This document shows positions 63,009 to 64,000 of a stretch of 64,000 nucleotides of DNA, one piece after another. A model generated the notes under the pieces. It did no database searches. It had not been told where the DNA came from and worked only from the letters and a program-made list of their open reading frames with translations. A program made the position numbers and the translations under genes. The DNA lies in contig NZ_JAHVHU010000008.1 of NCBI RefSeq assembly GCF_019802045.1, positions 62,001 through 126,000 of the forward strand. Direction: 5' to 3'. How positions within the stretch are numbered: position 1 is the stretch's first letter; each line of letters starts with the position of its first letter. The DNA comes from Membranihabitans marinus. GTDB lineage: Bacteria > Bacteroidota > Bacteroidia > Chitinophagales > Saprospiraceae.

Positions 63009-63710
63009 ATGGTGGTTGTTATTACAGGGGCAACGAAAGGAATAGGACGGGCTATTGCGCATACTTTATCGGAAAATGGCCATCAATTGGCATTGTGTGC
63101 ACGCACTGAGGCTGATCTGATAAAAGTAAAGAATGAGATATTGGATCGGGGAAAATCCAAATTAGTTTATATACAAGCTTTTGACATACGAGACCGGGAT
63201 GCTATCGATGATTTTGGGCGGTCTGTTTTGCAAAAATTTGGATCTGTGGATGTACTGGTCAACAATACGGGTGTTTTTGTACCCGGCATGATCGTAGATG
63301 AAAAGCCAGAGACTTTCGATCGGGTTCTGGAGACCAATTTGCACAGTGCCTATTTTATGACAAAGACATTCTTACCCGAAATGGTTAAACGAAAAGCAGG
63401 TCATATCATCAATCTTTGCTCAGTAGCTAGTATTCAAGGCACCGTCAACGGTGGAAGTTATGCCATTTCGAAACATGCTTTACTGGGATTTGGGAAAACA
63501 CTGAGAGCGGAAGTCCGGGAATTCGGGATTCGGGTTACAAATATTTTACCAGGACCAACCTGGAGCCACAGCTGGGAAGGTATGGATTACCCGAAGCATC
63601 GATTAATGGATAATCAGGAGGTAGCTGCTGTCATAAAGACTGCAATTGATTTGGCCCCGAATGCGGTCATGGAAGAAGTAGTTCTCAGACCAGTACAGGG
63701 AGATTTGTGA
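63009..63710 (+). CDS. Short-chain dehydrogenase/reductase (3-ketoacyl reductase-like)
   Basis: 233 residues from ATG 63009 (MVVVITGATKGIGRAIA). Classical SDR with TGATKGIG (6-13), VNNTGVF, catalytic Ser in INLCSVASIQG and YxxxK in SYAISKHALLGFG. The closest groups are FabG-like and sepiapterin-type reductases; the substrate is unknown. The ATG at 63009 follows the TATATTTG element by a normal distance, whereas an upstream start would overlap it. Confidence 0.9.
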   Translation: MVVVITGATKGIGRAIAHTLSENGHQLALCARTEADLIKVKNEILDRGKSKLVYIQAFDIRDRDAIDDFGRSVLQKFGSVDVLVNNTGVFVPGMIVDEKPETFDRVLETNLHSAYFMTKTFLPEMVKRKAGHIINLCSVASIQGTVNGGSYAISKHALLGFGKTLRAEVREFGIRVTNILPGPTWSHSWEGMDYPKHRLMDNQEVAAVIKTAIDLAPNAVMEEVVLRPVQGDL

Positions 63711-63801
63711 TTTTAGTTAAATGTTATTTTAAAAAAAACATGCATTGCACGCATTAATTTGTAGTATTAGACCCTGAAGTTGATTACAAAATGGATCGAA
63801 T

Positions 63802-64000
63802 ATGAATCGACATACCGCGTTTTTGAGTAGTATTATTTTTATTCTTATTTGGCTTCAGGCTTGTGAGACTGGTCAGACGCCGACTTTACTTAGAGACTCC
63901 ATCCATGCTGTCCTCGATTCTGTGGAGGGAGATTTTGCGATAGCTTATATGGACATGCAAACCGGCGATACGATATCACTTCAGGCCAATGAGGTGTTTC
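63802..64000 (+). CDS. Class A beta-lactamase-like serine hydrolase, 3'-truncated by the window edge
   Basis: The ATG at 63802 opens a frame that runs to the window end (66 codons). It has a lipoprotein-type signal (IIFILIWLQAC, Cys about 20) and then a segment, FAIAYMDMQTGDTISLQANEVF, with the pattern of the first strands of class A beta-lactamases and related serine hydrolases (xVAVxDxxTGxxxxxNxDxxF). The SxxK active site would follow just after the window. Whether it hydrolyses beta-lactams or is another esterase/transpeptidase cannot be judged. Confidence 0.7.
   Translation, partial: MNRHTAFLSSIIFILIWLQACETGQTPTLLRDSIHAVLDSVEGDFAIAYMDMQTGDTISLQANEVF

Overview
This window looks like a chromosomal segment of a free-living Bacteroidota bacterium, probably close to the Saprospiria. 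The grounds are type IX secretion (T9SS) components (a PorP/SprF-like protein and a PorW/SprE-like lipoprotein), a secreted protein ending in a gliding-motility-type (CHU_C) sorting domain, lineage-typical families (DUF4293, OstA-like, ExbB-x-ExbD-ExbD), few Shine-Dalgarno sites, and promoters that fit the Bacteroidota TTTG-N19/20-TAnnTTTG consensus. I see no prophage, insertion sequence, CRISPR array or rRNA operon. Gene density is that of an ordinary core chromosome.

Layout. 1-5.3 kb: truncated amidohydrolase, PorP/SprF, bactofilin, a small membrane protein overlapping an orphan biotin carrier, then a leftward operon of a cysteine-bearing Rrf2 regulator and a histidine-rich polytopic membrane protein. 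5.4-10.9 kb: PorW/SprE lipoprotein, divergent M23 peptidase, HAD phosphatase, TIGR01777 epimerase. 11-15 kb: peptide-type ABC importer (binding lipoprotein and two permeases, no ATPase nearby). 15-25 kb: 2-oxoglutarate dehydrogenase E1, TatD, tRNA-Ser(GGA), an ExbB-x-ExbD-ExbD energiser operon, DUF4293, OstA-like protein. 25-37 kb: ECF sigma factor, uvrA, lysophospholipase-like hydrolase, the clpS-aat N-degron pair, EamA transporter, a broken four-helix-bundle gene, O-methyltransferase, polysaccharide deacetylase, gltX, OmpA-like lipoprotein. 38-44 kb: a 1152-residue T9SS cargo protein with recent 285-bp internal duplications, smpB and an S9 peptidase. 44.6-48.8 kb: the aromatic amino acid operon pheA-aminotransferase-tyrA-DAHP synthase/chorismate mutase. 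48.9-64 kb: ribA, M16 peptidase, DinB, methylmalonyl-CoA mutase, nitroreductase, racemase, an SDR/VOC pair, a cupin_8 protein, AMP nucleosidase, htpG, a Mla-type transporter pair, another SDR and the start of a class A beta-lactamase-like gene.

The most interesting element is upstream of pheA. A consensus promoter is followed by a 21-codon leader ORF whose middle reads AYFVYFFFG. The last three codons of that ORF (GGG ATC TGA) can pair with the 5' arm of an intrinsic terminator that ends 27 nt before pheA. This is the complete architecture of a Phe/Tyr-sensing transcription attenuator controlling the whole aromatic operon. Other points are three genes whose -7 element lies only 4 nt before the ATG (probable leaderless mRNAs), a dyad overlapping the htpG promoter, a nested inverted repeat between porW and the M23 gene, and the Rrf2/membrane-protein operon.
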